Source of the DNA: Rhizobium glycinendophyticum
Lineage (GTDB): Bacteria > Pseudomonadota > Alphaproteobacteria > Rhizobiales > Rhizobiaceae
Assembly: GCF_006443685.1 (NCBI RefSeq)
Contig: NZ_VFYP01000001.1
Location: 2,108,001 to 2,172,000, forward strand
Length of the DNA stretch: 64,000 nucleotides
Direction: 5' to 3'
Part shown: positions 17,804 through 26,451 of the stretch, piece by piece
Position numbering within the stretch: position 1 is the stretch's first letter
Layout: the number at the start of each line of letters is the position of its first letter
Translations under genes and position numbers: made by a program
The notes under the pieces: model-generated
Database searches by the model: none
What the model saw: the letters and a program-made list of their open reading frames with translations, nothing else
Told to the model about the DNA's origin: nothing

Positions 17804-18214
17804 GTCGATCCCCTGTCCCTTGCGGCCATTTGGCCCGCTTGTTGTGGGGATGGTTGTAGCGCGGCACCCGTTCCGGTCCGGTGAAGTCGATCGATAAAAA
17901 TTTATACAACGCTATTTTTCAAATTTCTTTGGATAGGAATCGACCAAAGGACATAAAAAAATCGCCTAGATTCAGGCAACGAAATAACAAATTATTTCCA
18001 TCGAGAGTTATATTTCATCGAAGGCAATACAACAGCAAAAAACATCTGTCCTGATCGAAAACAGCCACCATGGGCTGTCAAATTAATAAACGTTTAACCG
18101 TTTACCACACGGATTTCATTTTGGTCTTACCCAAAAATGGTCTTTGTCAACAGCTGACGGATCACCTAACAGGGCACATTAGCAATTCATCAACTCTAAC
18201 AGAGGGTTAACAAT
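17804..18214. other. AT-rich intergenic region upstream of the Pro/Gly/Asn-rich secreted protein
   Basis: About 410 bases, markedly richer in A/T than the flanking DNA from 17890 on, with many A and T runs. It holds divergent promoters for the BTLCP gene (minus) and the low-complexity protein (plus). It contains a perfect CtrA-type box at 18083-18098, a weaker second copy at 18196-18211 overlapping the ribosome site, and a short inverted repeat ACAGCC..GGCTGT at 18061-18078. No ORF or RNA gene is evident. Confidence 0.6.
18083..18098 (+). promoter_or_regulatory. CtrA-type binding site (TTAA-N7-TTAAC)
   Basis: The bases TTAA, seven bases, TTAACC match the full consensus for the alphaproteobacterial cell-cycle regulator CtrA without mismatch. 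The site lies 117 bases before the start codon at 18215. A second, one-mismatch copy (CTAA, seven bases, TTAAC) is at 18196-18211. CtrA itself is not encoded in this window, so binding is inferred. Confidence 0.6.
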
Positions 18215-19168
18215 ATGAAGAAAGTCGGCGTTCTGGTCGCCATCAAGATGGCTGCCCTGCTGGCTGGGACGGCACTGTCGTCCGGACCTGTTTCCGCGCA
18301 ATCCGTCATCGACTGCAATGTCGTTAAGCCTGGCACTGTCGAGGCGGCCCTCTGTACGCCGACGGCGACCCTACCGAGCGATTTTGTCACCACCATCAAT
18401 GACCGCGACGGCAGCAAGAACCGTTTGGTGCAGACGGTTGTGAAGCCGACGAAGCCCGGCAGTGAAGTCGAGATCCCGGTCGACGAAACGCCGGTTGACG
18501 ACGGCAACGAGGAAGACCCGTCTGCTGACACGCCGCCTGTCGACACGCCTCCTGTCGAGACGCCGACATTCCCACCGGCGAAGCCGCCCTTCGAGGTTCC
18601 GCCGGCACCCCCTCTCGACCTGCCGACTCCCCCCACCGAGCTTCCGCCGGCACGCCCGGGCGATCCGCCGGTGTCTACGCCGGACCAACCGCAGCAAGAG
18701 GAGCCATCGGCGCCAGTCGAACACGGAAAGCCGGATGAAACCGGCCCGAAAGTCGAACACCCAAACAATGGTGCCGACAACAACACCGGAGAAAACAACG
18801 GTGGCGGTGACAACAACGACACGTCCGGCAGCCCCGGCAATAGCGGCGACACACCGGCCGGCAACGGCGGCAATGGCGGCAGTGGCGGCAATGGCGGCAA
18901 CACCGGCGCTGACGCCGGCGGCGGGGCCGGCAATGGTGCCTCGGACAATGGTGGAGGGACAGGTGCCGGTGGAAACGCTGGTGGCAATAGCGGTGGAAAC
19001 GCCGGCGATAATGCCGGCGGCACTGGCGCCGGAGCCGGCGGTTCCCAGGGCCAGAACAACAATGGCGGCCAGAACAACCAGGGCGCCAACAATCAGGGCG
19101 GCACGAACAACGCCGGCGGCACCGCTCCCGGCAACAGCGGCAACGCCCCGGGCCGCAACAAGAAGTGA
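18215..19168 (+). CDS. Secreted low-complexity Pro-rich / Gly-Asn-rich protein, unknown function
   Basis: A 317-residue protein with a signal peptide (MKKVGVLVAIKMAALLAGTA, cleavage after VSAQ near 29) and a short conserved-looking head with two Cys (VIDCNVVKPG, ALCTPTA; about 34-48) that may form a disulfide. Residues 80-165 are Pro/Glu/Thr-rich (PPVDTPPVETP type), and residues 180-317 are almost entirely Gly, Asn, Ala, Ser and Thr, with repeated GGNGGSGGNGG units ending APGRNKK. The ribosome site GAGGG precedes ATG 18215. The composition suggests an extended, disordered periplasmic or cell-surface protein. An antisense ORF here has only shadow-type composition. Function unknown; possible CtrA control. 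Confidence 0.7.
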   Translation: MKKVGVLVAIKMAALLAGTALSSGPVSAQSVIDCNVVKPGTVEAALCTPTATLPSDFVTTINDRDGSKNRLVQTVVKPTKPGSEVEIPVDETPVDDGNEEDPSADTPPVDTPPVETPTFPPAKPPFEVPPAPPLDLPTPPTELPPARPGDPPVSTPDQPQQEEPSAPVEHGKPDETGPKVEHPNNGADNNTGENNGGGDNNDTSGSPGNSGDTPAGNGGNGGSGGNGGNTGADAGGGAGNGASDNGGGTGAGGNAGGNSGGNAGDNAGGTGAGAGGSQGQNNNGGQNNQGANNQGGTNNAGGTAPGNSGNAPGRNKK

Positions 19169-19192
19169 TTTGTTGGGTTATCGGCAAGCGTC

Positions 19193-19223
19193 ATGCCCGG
19201 CTTCATAGCCGGGCATTTTGTTT
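19193..19223 (+). terminator. Rho-independent terminator
   Basis: A perfect 10-bp stem ATGCCCGGCT / AGCCGGGCAT with a TCAT loop, followed by TTTGTTT. It lies 24 bases after the stop of the low-complexity protein gene. Confidence 0.85.
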
Positions 19224-19379
19224 GTTCATGTGCTAGAGCCGTTGATGAGCCAACGCGCAGGCTCGGCAAGGCGTCTGTGGGGCATGCTCCTGCGAGGCAC
19301 CTCCGCCGACGCAAAGCGCGGCGGCGTTCGCAACCCGTGAAGGGAATGATATGGACGCGCATCCGAGACGCTAAAACAA

Positions 19380-19407
19380 AAAACCCGGCGCAAGCGCCGG
19401 GTTTTTT
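19380..19407 (-). terminator. Terminator of tRNA-Leu
   Basis: Stem ACCCGGCG / CGCCGGGT with a short CAAG-type loop. Read on the minus strand it follows the tRNA CCA end directly after an A run and is trailed by TTTTTTGTTTT. It is the transcription end of the tRNA gene. Confidence 0.85.
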
Positions 19408-19492
19408 TGGTGCGGTCGAGAAGACTCGAACTTCCACGGGTTGCCCCACAGCGACCTCAACGCTGCGCGTCTACCAATTCCGCCACGACCGC
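19408..19492 (-). tRNA. tRNA-Leu (anticodon GAG)
   Basis: An 85-base cloverleaf on the minus strand. Acceptor arms GCGGTCG and CGACCGC pair, the 3' CCA is encoded, and the D-arm contains GGTAGAC. The anticodon stem CAGCG / CGCTG encloses loop TTGAGGT with anticodon GAG (reads CUC/CUU Leu codons). A long variable arm (TGGGGCAACCCG) is typical of Leu. The T-arm has GTTCGAGTC. No integrase or duplicated 3' end is seen nearby. Confidence 0.97.
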
Positions 19493-19705
19493 ATCGTGGT
19501 AGGCCGAATTGCTCCGGCGGGGGTGCATGTAGCAAAAGCATTCGGGGTCCACAAGCCCGCCATGACAGATTTTTGAAAATTCGTTCCAGCCGGTGGATAA
19601 CCCGTCCGAAAGACCGGGCCGACCACTCTTGAACTGCCGCCTCTTTCTTGCCAAGTAAAAGGAAAACAAGGCTTTTCAGCCTTTCTCCCGGAAGACGGAT
19701 TTCTC

Positions 19706-20422
19706 ATGCAGCGCACCGATCTCGACCATCACATGTTTGCCCGCGAGGACTGTCCGCCAGTGCGCTGGCGGGTTTCCGACGGCCTCGTGGCTTATGACGA
19801 TGCGGTCGCCGAAATGGAGCGCCAGGTGGGTCTGATTGCCGATGGTGCAGCCGACGAATTGGTCTGGCTGGTGGAACATCCGCCGCTCTATACGGCCGGC
19901 ACCAGTGCCGATTCCAAGGATTTGATCGAGCCGGATCGGTTCCCGGTCTTTGCCACCGGCCGCGGCGGCGAATACACCTATCACGGCCCCGGCCAGCGGG
20001 TGGCCTATGTCATGCTCGATCTGAAACGCCGGCGCCAGGATGTGCGTGCCTATGTGGGGGCACTGGAAGAAGTGGTGATCCGCACGCTGGACAGCATGAA
20101 CGTCAAGGGCGAGCGCCGCGAAGACCGAGTGGGGGTCTGGGTGCGGCGGCCGGAGCGGCCGCCCCTGCCCGATGGCACCATGGCCGAAGACAAGATCGCA
20201 GCACTCGGTATTCGCCTCAGGAAATGGGTGAGTTTTCACGGGCTTTCGATCAATGTCGATCCGGATCTCAGCCATTTTTCCGGCATCGTTCCCTGCGGCA
20301 TCTCTGCTTATGGGGTGACGAGCCTCGTGGATCTCGGCCTGCCGGTGATGATGGCCGATGTCGACATGCGGCTGCGCGAGGCTTTCGAAGAGATTTTCGG
20401 CCCGACGGTCAGTGAAGCGTGA
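19706..20422 (+). CDS. lipB: Octanoyl-[acyl-carrier-protein]:protein N-octanoyltransferase LipB
   Basis: A 238-residue cytoplasmic enzyme that moves octanoate from ACP to lipoyl domains as the first step of lipoate synthesis. Motifs: EHPPLYTAG near residue 53, [12 protein letters not shown] (about 89-100), [17 protein letters not shown] (Lys of the catalytic pair) and the catalytic Cys in SGIVPCGI (about 197). The length and order match rhizobial LipB. A GGAAG element lies upstream of ATG 19706. lipA is not in this window. It converges with the XRE regulator gene 17 bases away. Confidence 0.95.
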   Translation: MQRTDLDHHMFAREDCPPVRWRVSDGLVAYDDAVAEMERQVGLIADGAADELVWLVEHPPLYTAGTSADSKDLIEPDRFPVFATGRGGEYTYHGPGQRVAYVMLDLKRRRQDVRAYVGALEEVVIRTLDSMNVKGERREDRVGVWVRRPERPPLPDGTMAEDKIAALGIRLRKWVSFHGLSINVDPDLSHFSGIVPCGISAYGVTSLVDLGLPVMMADVDMRLREAFEEIFGPTVSEA

Positions 20423-20439
20423 CGGTCGCTGCCCCCCCC

Positions 20440-20877
20440 TCAGGCGCGGCCCATGACCGGGCCATTCAGATCGGGACCGTTTCCATCAGAAGCGGACTTG
20501 GCCTCGTAGCGGTCTATCTGACGCGCCATGTCCGCGATCAACCGCCCACATTCCTGATAGGCATCGGTCAGCCGCTGCAACTGAAGGCGCAGCGCCTCGA
20601 GCGGCATTTCGCTGGTTTCCTCGATCGGGCCTGAGCCGAGGCCCGTCATCAGCCACATCGGCGAGACGCCGAGAATGCCGGCGAGATCGACAAGCTTGGA
20701 AGGTCGCGGCTCAGCCCGATCGGCTTCCCAGGACAGCAGGCTTTCCTTGCGCACTCCGACGCGATTGGCGACATCGGCGAGCGACAGGCCGATGGCATCA
20801 CGGGCGGTCGACAGGCGTCCGCCGAGCGTGTCGTCGCTCGCATCGGTCATCCGGGCAAAAATCCTGCGGGCGCTCAT
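20440..20877 (-). CDS. XRE-family transcriptional regulator (HTH_3)
   Basis: A 145-residue protein. A Cro/CI helix-turn-helix spans about 17-75 (LGGRLSTARDAIGLSLADVA, then VGVRKESLLSWE and LAGILGVSPMWLMTG). A C-terminal helical region of about 50 residues (LEALRLQLQRLTDAYQECG) may mediate dimerisation. I chose the ATG at 20877 because AGAGGAGA lies about 8 bases upstream. A longer reading to 21156 has shadow-like composition. It converges with lipB. The regulon is unknown. Confidence 0.82.
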   Translation of the reverse strand: MSARRIFARMTDASDDTLGGRLSTARDAIGLSLADVANRVGVRKESLLSWEADRAEPRPSKLVDLAGILGVSPMWLMTGLGSGPIEETSEMPLEALRLQLQRLTDAYQECGRLIADMARQIDRYEAKSASDGNGPDLNGPVMGRA

Positions 20878-21192
20878 CGGCCGTCTCCTCTTGATCGACG
20901 TGGCCGGCGGCCACTCCTCTCCGCATCCCTTCCCGGCAGAATAGGTGAGGCTGAGAGATCTCGCCACCGCCACCGCGCCAAGGACGGGTGTGAAACCGTC
21001 GCCGCATCCTTGCTGATACGGGCATGCAAAAGCGTGTGAACGCGCAAAAGGACAAAAGGTTCCGCAGGTATCGGCGAATTGTCCGGGGAGCCGCCACCCG
21101 GTCCCGGGCCTGCCTTGATCAGCGCTGCCGCATGTGGTTGGTGGTGCAGGCGCCACGCGCCATCCGTCACTTCCCCGATTCTCAAGGTCCCC
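20878..21192. other. Divergent intergenic region between XRE regulator and EamA transporter
   Basis: About 315 bases between two outward-facing genes. Apart from the ribosome site of the XRE gene I see no convincing promoter boxes, operator dyad, hairpin or small ORF. It is as GC-rich as coding DNA. ORFs reaching into it are upstream extensions of the real genes. Confidence 0.4.
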
Positions 21193-22125
21193 ATGCAGCC
21201 GTCATCATCCAATCCCGTTCGTGGCATGGTCCTGATGGCCAATTGCATGCTGATCCTGCCGATCATGGATGCGATCGCGAAATATATGGCGAATGTCGAA
21301 GGCATGTCGCCGGGGCAAATCACCTTTTACCGCTTCTTTTTCCAGCTGCTCTCGGTGCTGCCCTTGCTGCTGCTGCTCAACGGGTCCCAGGCGCTCTCTG
21401 CCAAACGGCCGTGGATCAACCTCTTGCGGGGCGCAATCCATGGGGCTGCGAGCCTGATGTTTTTCATGGCGGTAAAATACATGCCGCTCGCAGACGTCTT
21501 CGCCATCTATTTTGTCGAACCCTTCATCCTGACTGCGCTTTCGGCCGTTTTCCTAAAGGAAAAGGTCGGCTGGCGCCGCTGGCTGGCGATCGCCGTCGGC
21601 TTTGGCGGTGCGATGATCGTGATACAGCCGAGCTACCAGGTCTTCGGACTGACGGCGCTGCTGCCGGTCGTCTGCGCCTTTCTTTATGCGCTCTACATGT
21701 TTCTCAACCGCGCCATCGGCGAGGCCGATACGCCGATGACCATGCAGACCATGGCCGGCATCGGCGGAACGCTGTTCATGGGCCTCGCCTTGCTGGCGGG
21801 CTCGAGCGTCGGCGATCAGGACTTCGTAGTCTCCCTGCCCGGCTCCCCGCTGGCTTGGGGCCTGCTCATCCTGCTCGGCACGATTTCGGGCTACATCCAC
21901 CTGATCGTCGTTCGCGCCTTTCGGTTGGCTCCGCTCTCGGTGCTGGCACCTTTCCAGTATTTCGAAATCATCGCGGCAGTCGTTCTCGGTTACGCGCTGT
22001 TCGGCGAATTTCCGACGCTGTCGAAATGGCTCGGCATTGCGATCATCGTCGGCTCCGGCCTCTTCATCCTGTGGCGCGAGCGCAGGCGCGCAGGAAACAG
22101 CGTAGCCGTCGAACCCAGCCCTTGA
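21193..22125 (+). CDS. DMT-superfamily EamA transporter
   Basis: A 310-residue ten-helix membrane protein with two EamA repeats. Repeat one runs from VRGMVLMANCMLILPIMDAI to the KEKVGWRRWLAIAVGFGGAMIV segment. Repeat two runs from about 150 to FPTLSKWLGIAIIVGSGLFILW. These KE/W..W.G....GV.L patterns mark drug/metabolite exporters. The start ATG 21193 is chosen because the first TM follows shortly after, with AAGGT upstream. The ORF could be extended to 21079 but that part looks non-coding. Substrate unknown (EamA relatives move amino acids, nucleosides or similar). Confidence 0.88.
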   Translation: MQPSSSNPVRGMVLMANCMLILPIMDAIAKYMANVEGMSPGQITFYRFFFQLLSVLPLLLLLNGSQALSAKRPWINLLRGAIHGAASLMFFMAVKYMPLADVFAIYFVEPFILTALSAVFLKEKVGWRRWLAIAVGFGGAMIVIQPSYQVFGLTALLPVVCAFLYALYMFLNRAIGEADTPMTMQTMAGIGGTLFMGLALLAGSSVGDQDFVVSLPGSPLAWGLLILLGTISGYIHLIVVRAFRLAPLSVLAPFQYFEIIAAVVLGYALFGEFPTLSKWLGIAIIVGSGLFILWRERRRAGNSVAVEPSP

Positions 22126-22233
22126 GAGCAGGTTTCAGCCGCCATTTGCGCGGCATTTGAGCTTTTCTCTACACCGAATTCTAACGGGCGAACACTAGAT
22201 TGCAGCTTCTTCACGCAGTCGGGGGACCGGAAT

Positions 22234-23505
22234 TTGGCGACGCATCAGGCCGCAGTGTTTCTGCTTGCCATCAATCTCGGCCTGTTATGGCTGCTGATGG
22301 CGGCACCGCTCGGGCGGCGGACCCTGAAAGTCAGCCAGAGCCTGCGCGAGCGTGCCGAAGATGTCTGGAACATCACTCGGCCGGCAGGCGATATCACCGT
22401 CTGGCACCCGAACGTGATCGCGGTCTCGCCCGTCGATGGCCATCCCGACCTCATCGAATTCGCCTATCGCCACCCTGACCGCCATGGCCGCCCGAGCCGC
22501 CGCACCATGGTGGTCGACCGTGCTTCGATGACGGCAAGCGGCAGCTTTGCCTGTGAACTGAGAGTGGTCGCGGACAGCACGCTCGACCAGGCCTTCTGGA
22601 ACGGCTTTACCGAGCGGCGCACTGTGCAACGCACTGCGACCGGCAGTATGGTGACGGTGGAGCAGACCGATACCTATCGCGGCCTCGCCTTCTATCTCTT
22701 CCGCCTGTTTCTGCTGCGGCGCGAGCTCGCGGCGCTGCGGGATCATCTGGAAGGGCGCCGCGGCTCCACGTTGTTTCGTCTCGAACAACCGCTCTGGCAG
22801 ACGCTGCTGGTCATTCTCTCGACGCTGCTGCTCTGGCCCTTCTTCGGCCTCACCAGGACCGGGCTGATGATGTCGACCTTCCTCACCCTCGTCATCGTTC
22901 TGCATGAACTCGGCCATATGGTTGCCTATCGCGCCTTCGGTCATCCGAGCGCCCGGATGATCTTCGTGCCGCTGCTCGGCGGCATAGCAGTGGGCGGCCG
23001 CCCGTATAACTCGCTGTTCGAAGTGGCGAGCTGTGCCCTGATGGGGGCCGGCGTTTCGGCTTTTCTGGTGCCGATCCTGGTTGCTGCGCACGAAACGGTT
23101 CTCGGATTGCCGCATGCTGCAAGCGCTGAAGGCCCGATTCTGATCTTCCTGGTGATCCTAGGCGCGTTCAATCTCCTGAACCTGCTGCCGACGTTTCGTT
23201 TCGATGGCGGTCAGGTGCTCCGCCAGATCTTTCAGAATCAGACAATGCTGGCGCTGGCGAGCTTTGCCGTCACCGGCGTGGTTCTGTGGGCCGGGTGGAG
23301 GATCGGCCTTCCGCCGCAGACACTGGTCGTGGGACTTGCGGTTTTCACTTTGCTCAGCCTGATCCGCACGACGGGCGCAAGGCCCCGGGATGAACTGGTG
23401 ACCATGACCCCGGCTGAAAAGCTCTTGACAGGATTCGGCTATTACGCAGCGCTCGCCATGCATGTCTATGCGGTGATCTATGCCTGCGACAGGCTGTTTG
23501 CCTGA
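22234..23505 (+). CDS. Membrane zinc metalloprotease of M50 / site-2-protease type with N-terminal extra domain
   Basis: A 423-residue protein. One N-terminal TM (about 8-28) is followed by a soluble region of about 150 residues containing a WNITRPAGDITVWHPN segment and a VTVEQTDTYRG..RLFLLRRELAALRDHL end reminiscent of SRPBCC/START-like domains. At least five TMs follow. The first part of the membrane core carries HELGH (about 227-231), and a later TM has NLLPTFRFDGGQ (about 315-326), the NxxPxxxxDG pattern. Together these are the two zinc motifs of site-2 proteases. The start is TTG 22234 with GGGGGA upstream. No sigma/anti-sigma pair lies nearby, so the substrate is unknown. Confidence 0.7.
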   Translation: MATHQAAVFLLAINLGLLWLLMAAPLGRRTLKVSQSLRERAEDVWNITRPAGDITVWHPNVIAVSPVDGHPDLIEFAYRHPDRHGRPSRRTMVVDRASMTASGSFACELRVVADSTLDQAFWNGFTERRTVQRTATGSMVTVEQTDTYRGLAFYLFRLFLLRRELAALRDHLEGRRGSTLFRLEQPLWQTLLVILSTLLLWPFFGLTRTGLMMSTFLTLVIVLHELGHMVAYRAFGHPSARMIFVPLLGGIAVGGRPYNSLFEVASCALMGAGVSAFLVPILVAAHETVLGLPHAASAEGPILIFLVILGAFNLLNLLPTFRFDGGQVLRQIFQNQTMLALASFAVTGVVLWAGWRIGLPPQTLVVGLAVFTLLSLIRTTGARPRDELVTMTPAEKLLTGFGYYAALAMHVYAVIYACDRLFA

Positions 23506-23562
23506 CCATAAGGGGCATATCAAGCGCTTGACAGCGACCGTGCCGCGCGTTCCAAAAGGCGC

Positions 23563-24180
23563 ATGGATACCAGCACCACGCCCCTCCCCGCCGGCTACCA
23601 CGACGTAGCCGACACCATGCTCGCGACGATCGTGACCTGCCTTGAAATGACAGCGAGACCCGCTCCACGCGCCAATCCGCCGACGGATGGATTGACGGTC
23701 GAGCGCTGGCATTCGCCGTCGCTCGACGACTATCGCGCGCTCTATCGCCGGGTCGGCGAAGACTGGCTCTGGGTCTCGCGCGCAGTCATGGCCGACGATG
23801 CTCTGCTGGCGATCATCGAAGACCCCGCAGTCGAGATCTATGCCATGATGCGAGATGGCGAGCGCTTGGGCCTGCTGGAACTCGACTTCCGCGAGGCCGG
23901 GCAATGCGAACTGTCCTTCTTCGGGCTTGACCAGAGCCTGATCGGCACTGGCGCAGGGCGCATCCTGATGAATGTCGCGATCGAGAAGGCTTGGGAGAAA
24001 CCCATTCAGCGATTCTGGGTGCACACCTGCCATCTCGACCACCCGGCCGCCCTTGCCTTCTACCAGCGCTCAGGCTTCAAACCTTACAAGCGCATGGTCG
24101 AGATATTCGAAGACCCTCGTCAGACCGGGAAACTGCGGGCGGATGCAGCTCAGCATTTCCCGATCCTGAAGTCTGAATAG
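23563..24180 (+). CDS. GNAT-family N-acetyltransferase
   Basis: A 205-residue cytoplasmic acetyltransferase. The GNAT fold is marked by the acetyl-CoA loop [15 protein letters not shown] (about 127-141) and the C-terminal HTCHLDHPAALAFYQRSGF (about 150-168). A Trp-rich segment DWLWVSRAVM is near residue 67. The acceptor amine is not predictable. It lies 100 bases before adhC on the same strand, but the gap suggests a separate transcript. Start ATG 23563. Confidence 0.85.
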   Translation: MDTSTTPLPAGYHDVADTMLATIVTCLEMTARPAPRANPPTDGLTVERWHSPSLDDYRALYRRVGEDWLWVSRAVMADDALLAIIEDPAVEIYAMMRDGERLGLLELDFREAGQCELSFFGLDQSLIGTGAGRILMNVAIEKAWEKPIQRFWVHTCHLDHPAALAFYQRSGFKPYKRMVEIFEDPRQTGKLRADAAQHFPILKSE

Positions 24181-24280
24181 ACAAGAAAAATCAGACTATT
24201 GAGAAAATCCGGATCACCCCTTGAGCCGGACGTCAAAGCCGTGCGAAAGTCCGGCCAACGATTTGTCAGGGAGAAAAACC

Positions 24281-25408
24281 ATGGATGTCCGCGCCGCCGT
24301 TGCCGTTCAGGCTGGAAAGCCGCTCGAGATCATGACCGTTCAGCTGGAAGGCCCTCGCGCCGGCGAAGTGTTGATCGAAGTGAAGGCGACAGGCATTTGC
24401 CACACGGATGATTTCACCCTTTCGGGCGCCGATCCGGAAGGTCTCTTCCCGGCGATCCTCGGCCATGAGGGTGCGGGTGTGGTCGTCGATGTCGGCCCGG
24501 GTGTCACCTCGGTGAAGAAGGGCGACCATGTCATCCCGCTCTACACACCGGAATGCCGCGAATGTTATTCCTGCCTGTCGCGCAAGACCAACCTCTGCAC
24601 GGCGATCCGCTCGACCCAGGGCCAGGGTTTGATGCCGGATGGCACGAGCCGTTTCTCGATCGGCAAGGACAAGATCCACCACTATATGGGGTGCTCGACT
24701 TTCTCGAATTTCACGGTTCTGCCGGAGATCGCGGTTGCCAAGGTCAATCCGGACGCACCCTTCGACAAGATCTGCTATATCGGCTGCGGTGTGACGACCG
24801 GCATCGGCGCTGTCATCAACACGGCCAAGGTCGAGATCGGCGCAACCGCTATCGTCTTTGGCCTCGGCGGCATTGGTTTGAACGTCCTGCAGGGCCTCCG
24901 CTTGGCCGGTGCCGACATGATCATTGGCGTCGACATCAACCCCGACCGCAAGGAATGGGGCGAAAAGTTCGGCATGACCCACTTCGTCAACCCGAAGGAA
25001 ATCGGTGACGACATCGTGCCCTATCTCGTCAACATGACGAAGCGGAACGGCGACCTGATCGGCGGCGCGGACTACACCTTCGACTGCACCGGGAATACCA
25101 AGGTGATGCGCCAGGCGCTGGAAAGCTCGCATCGCGGCTGGGGCAAGTCTGTGATCATCGGCGTCGCCGGTGCCGGCCAGGAGATCTCGACCCGTCCCTT
25201 CCAGCTGGTCACCGGCCGCAACTGGATGGGCACCGCCTTCGGTGGCGCGCGCGGCCGCACCGACGTGCCGAAGATCGTCGACTGGTACATGGAAGGCAAG
25301 ATCCAGATCGACCCAATGATCACCCACACCATGCCGCTCGAAGACATCAACAAGGGCTTCGACATGATGCACAAGGGTGAATCGATCCGCGGTGTCGTGG
25401 TCTATTGA
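24281..25408 (+). CDS. adhC: S-(hydroxymethyl)glutathione dehydrogenase / class III alcohol dehydrogenase
   Basis: A 375-residue zinc NAD-dependent enzyme that oxidises S-hydroxymethylglutathione to S-formylglutathione, the main step of formaldehyde removal; it also reduces S-nitrosoglutathione. Catalytic zinc ligands appear in [10 protein letters not shown] (Cys) and GHEGAG (His), with a third Cys in the YIGCGVTTG region. Structural zinc Cys residues are in [17 protein letters not shown]. The nucleotide-binding GLGGIGLNV follows at about 200. Start ATG 24281 has GGGAG upstream, and a longer reading to 24221 is unlikely. Its pathway partner fghA is at 27617, with five genes in between. Confidence 0.96.
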   Translation: MDVRAAVAVQAGKPLEIMTVQLEGPRAGEVLIEVKATGICHTDDFTLSGADPEGLFPAILGHEGAGVVVDVGPGVTSVKKGDHVIPLYTPECRECYSCLSRKTNLCTAIRSTQGQGLMPDGTSRFSIGKDKIHHYMGCSTFSNFTVLPEIAVAKVNPDAPFDKICYIGCGVTTGIGAVINTAKVEIGATAIVFGLGGIGLNVLQGLRLAGADMIIGVDINPDRKEWGEKFGMTHFVNPKEIGDDIVPYLVNMTKRNGDLIGGADYTFDCTGNTKVMRQALESSHRGWGKSVIIGVAGAGQEISTRPFQLVTGRNWMGTAFGGARGRTDVPKIVDWYMEGKIQIDPMITHTMPLEDINKGFDMMHKGESIRGVVVY

Positions 25409-25860
25409 TGTCCGTCGCCTATAGCGTAGACGTTCGGCGGATCGACGAGTTCTCCGCCGCCGACCTCTACGACATGCTGAAGCTGCGCGTCGATGTCTTC
25501 GTCGTCGAGCAGCACTGCGCCTATCCGGAACTCGACGGCAACGACAAGGACTGCCTGCATCTGCGGCTGCTGCAAGACCGCGAACTCCTGGCTTGCGCAA
25601 GGCTCTGGCGTCCGACACCGGCGCATCATCCTCGCATCGGACGCGTCGCGGTCTCGCCCGATCATCGCGGCAAGCGGCTCGGCGAAGCGCTGATGCGCGA
25701 GGCGATTTCAGAGGTGGAGAAGCGCCATCCCGGCGAGCCGATCGAGATTTCGGCGCAGAGCCATCTGCAGAAATTCTATGGCTCGCTGGGCTTCGAGGTG
25801 ATCTCGGAGGAGTACCTGGAGGACGGGATTCCGCATGTGGATATGCTGCGACGAGTATAA
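25408..25860 (+). CDS. ElaA-type GNAT acetyltransferase
   Basis: A 150-residue GNAT protein of the ElaA group, with YDMLKLRVDVFVVEQHCAYP near the N-terminus, the acetyl-CoA loop VSPDHRGKRLGEALM (about 84-98) and a final SQSHLQKFYGSLGFEV-like segment (AQSHLQKFYGSLGF). The ATG overlaps the adhC stop by one base (TGATG), so it is translationally coupled to adhC. The substrate of ElaA proteins is not established. Confidence 0.88.
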   Translation: MSVAYSVDVRRIDEFSAADLYDMLKLRVDVFVVEQHCAYPELDGNDKDCLHLRLLQDRELLACARLWRPTPAHHPRIGRVAVSPDHRGKRLGEALMREAISEVEKRHPGEPIEISAQSHLQKFYGSLGFEVISEEYLEDGIPHVDMLRRV

Positions 25861-25925
25861 ACCTTCAGAGCGGCGAAACATGCGCCACAATGTCTGCGGG
25901 AACATCATTGCCGGTAAATGCATTT

Positions 25926-26224
25926 GTGGCTACAATTCTCTTCGAATGGGATGACGACAAGAATGCGATGAATGTCGCAAGCATGGTCTGAGTTTCGATC
26001 GGGCCAGCCGGGTCTTTGACGATGTTGTGGTTACCGTTCAAGACGGCCGCCGCGACTATGGCGAGACGCGCTTCAATACGATCGGAACGATTGATGGCAT
26101 TGTTATCATCGTCGTCACCGATACGGACAGAAATGGTCGGATCCGGCTGATTTCAGCCAGACCAGCCAAACGAAGGGAAAGGGAGCGTTATGCAGAAGCG
26201 CTTCGACAAAGAACTCAGCCTTGA
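25926..26224 (+). pseudogene. brnT: BrnT toxin gene, frameshifted
   Basis: BrnT is a small ribonuclease toxin of the BrnTA system. The reading starts at about GTG 25926 with ATILFEWDDDKNAMNVA, the family start. It then stops shortly after position 25980 in that frame. The rest of the toxin, HGLSFDRASRVFDDVVVTVQ and GETRFNTIGTIDGIVIIVV.. to RERERYAEALRQ, continues in another frame to the stop 26222-26224. Adding one base at the GCAAGCAT junction (expected A-K-H-G) joins the two halves into one BrnT of about 100 residues. The end overlaps the brnA start. It could be a true mutation or a sequencing error. As given, the toxin is not made whole. Confidence 0.82.
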
Positions 26225-26447
26225 GGAACTCGCCAACCTCGACGATGACGCCATCGACACCAGCGACATACCGGAACTCGACGAACATTTCTGGCAGAAT
26301 GCTGTGATCGTCGAGCCGGAAGGAACGGAGCAGATCACGCTCCGAGTCAAAAAGTCTGTGCTGCAGGTCTTTCGTTCAACAGGCAAGGGCTACCAGACCC
26401 GCATGAATGCCGTGCTCGAATCCTATGCTCGCAGCCTCAAGAAGTAA
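26190..26447 (+). CDS. brnA: BrnA antitoxin
   Basis: An 85-residue antitoxin and DNA-binding partner of BrnT. An acidic N-terminal half (ELANLDDDAIDTSDIPELDE) would neutralise the toxin. A C-terminal ribbon-helix-helix-like part (ITLRVKKSVLQVFRSTGKGY then QTRMNAVLESYARS) is the BrnA hallmark. The ATG lies inside the end of the toxin reading, as in typical BrnTA operons. BrnA normally represses its own operon. With the toxin broken, this may persist as a solitary antitoxin. Confidence 0.9.
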   Translation: MQKRFDKELSLEELANLDDDAIDTSDIPELDEHFWQNAVIVEPEGTEQITLRVKKSVLQVFRSTGKGYQTRMNAVLESYARSLKK

Positions 26448-26451
26448 TAGC

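Noticed and set aside
18196..19092. A 298-residue minus-strand ORF opposite the low-complexity gene
   Set aside because: It is a Pro/Leu-rich reverse reading of Gly/Asn repeats without a ribosome site. The plus-strand gene has a signal peptide, ribosome site and terminator.
19408..19492. tRNA-Leu as an integration site of a mobile element
   Set aside because: No integrase gene, no repeat of the tRNA 3' end and no change in gene type on either side.
20878..21156. A 93-residue N-terminal extension of the XRE regulator
   Set aside because: Composition is shadow-like, and a good ribosome site precedes the ATG at 20877.
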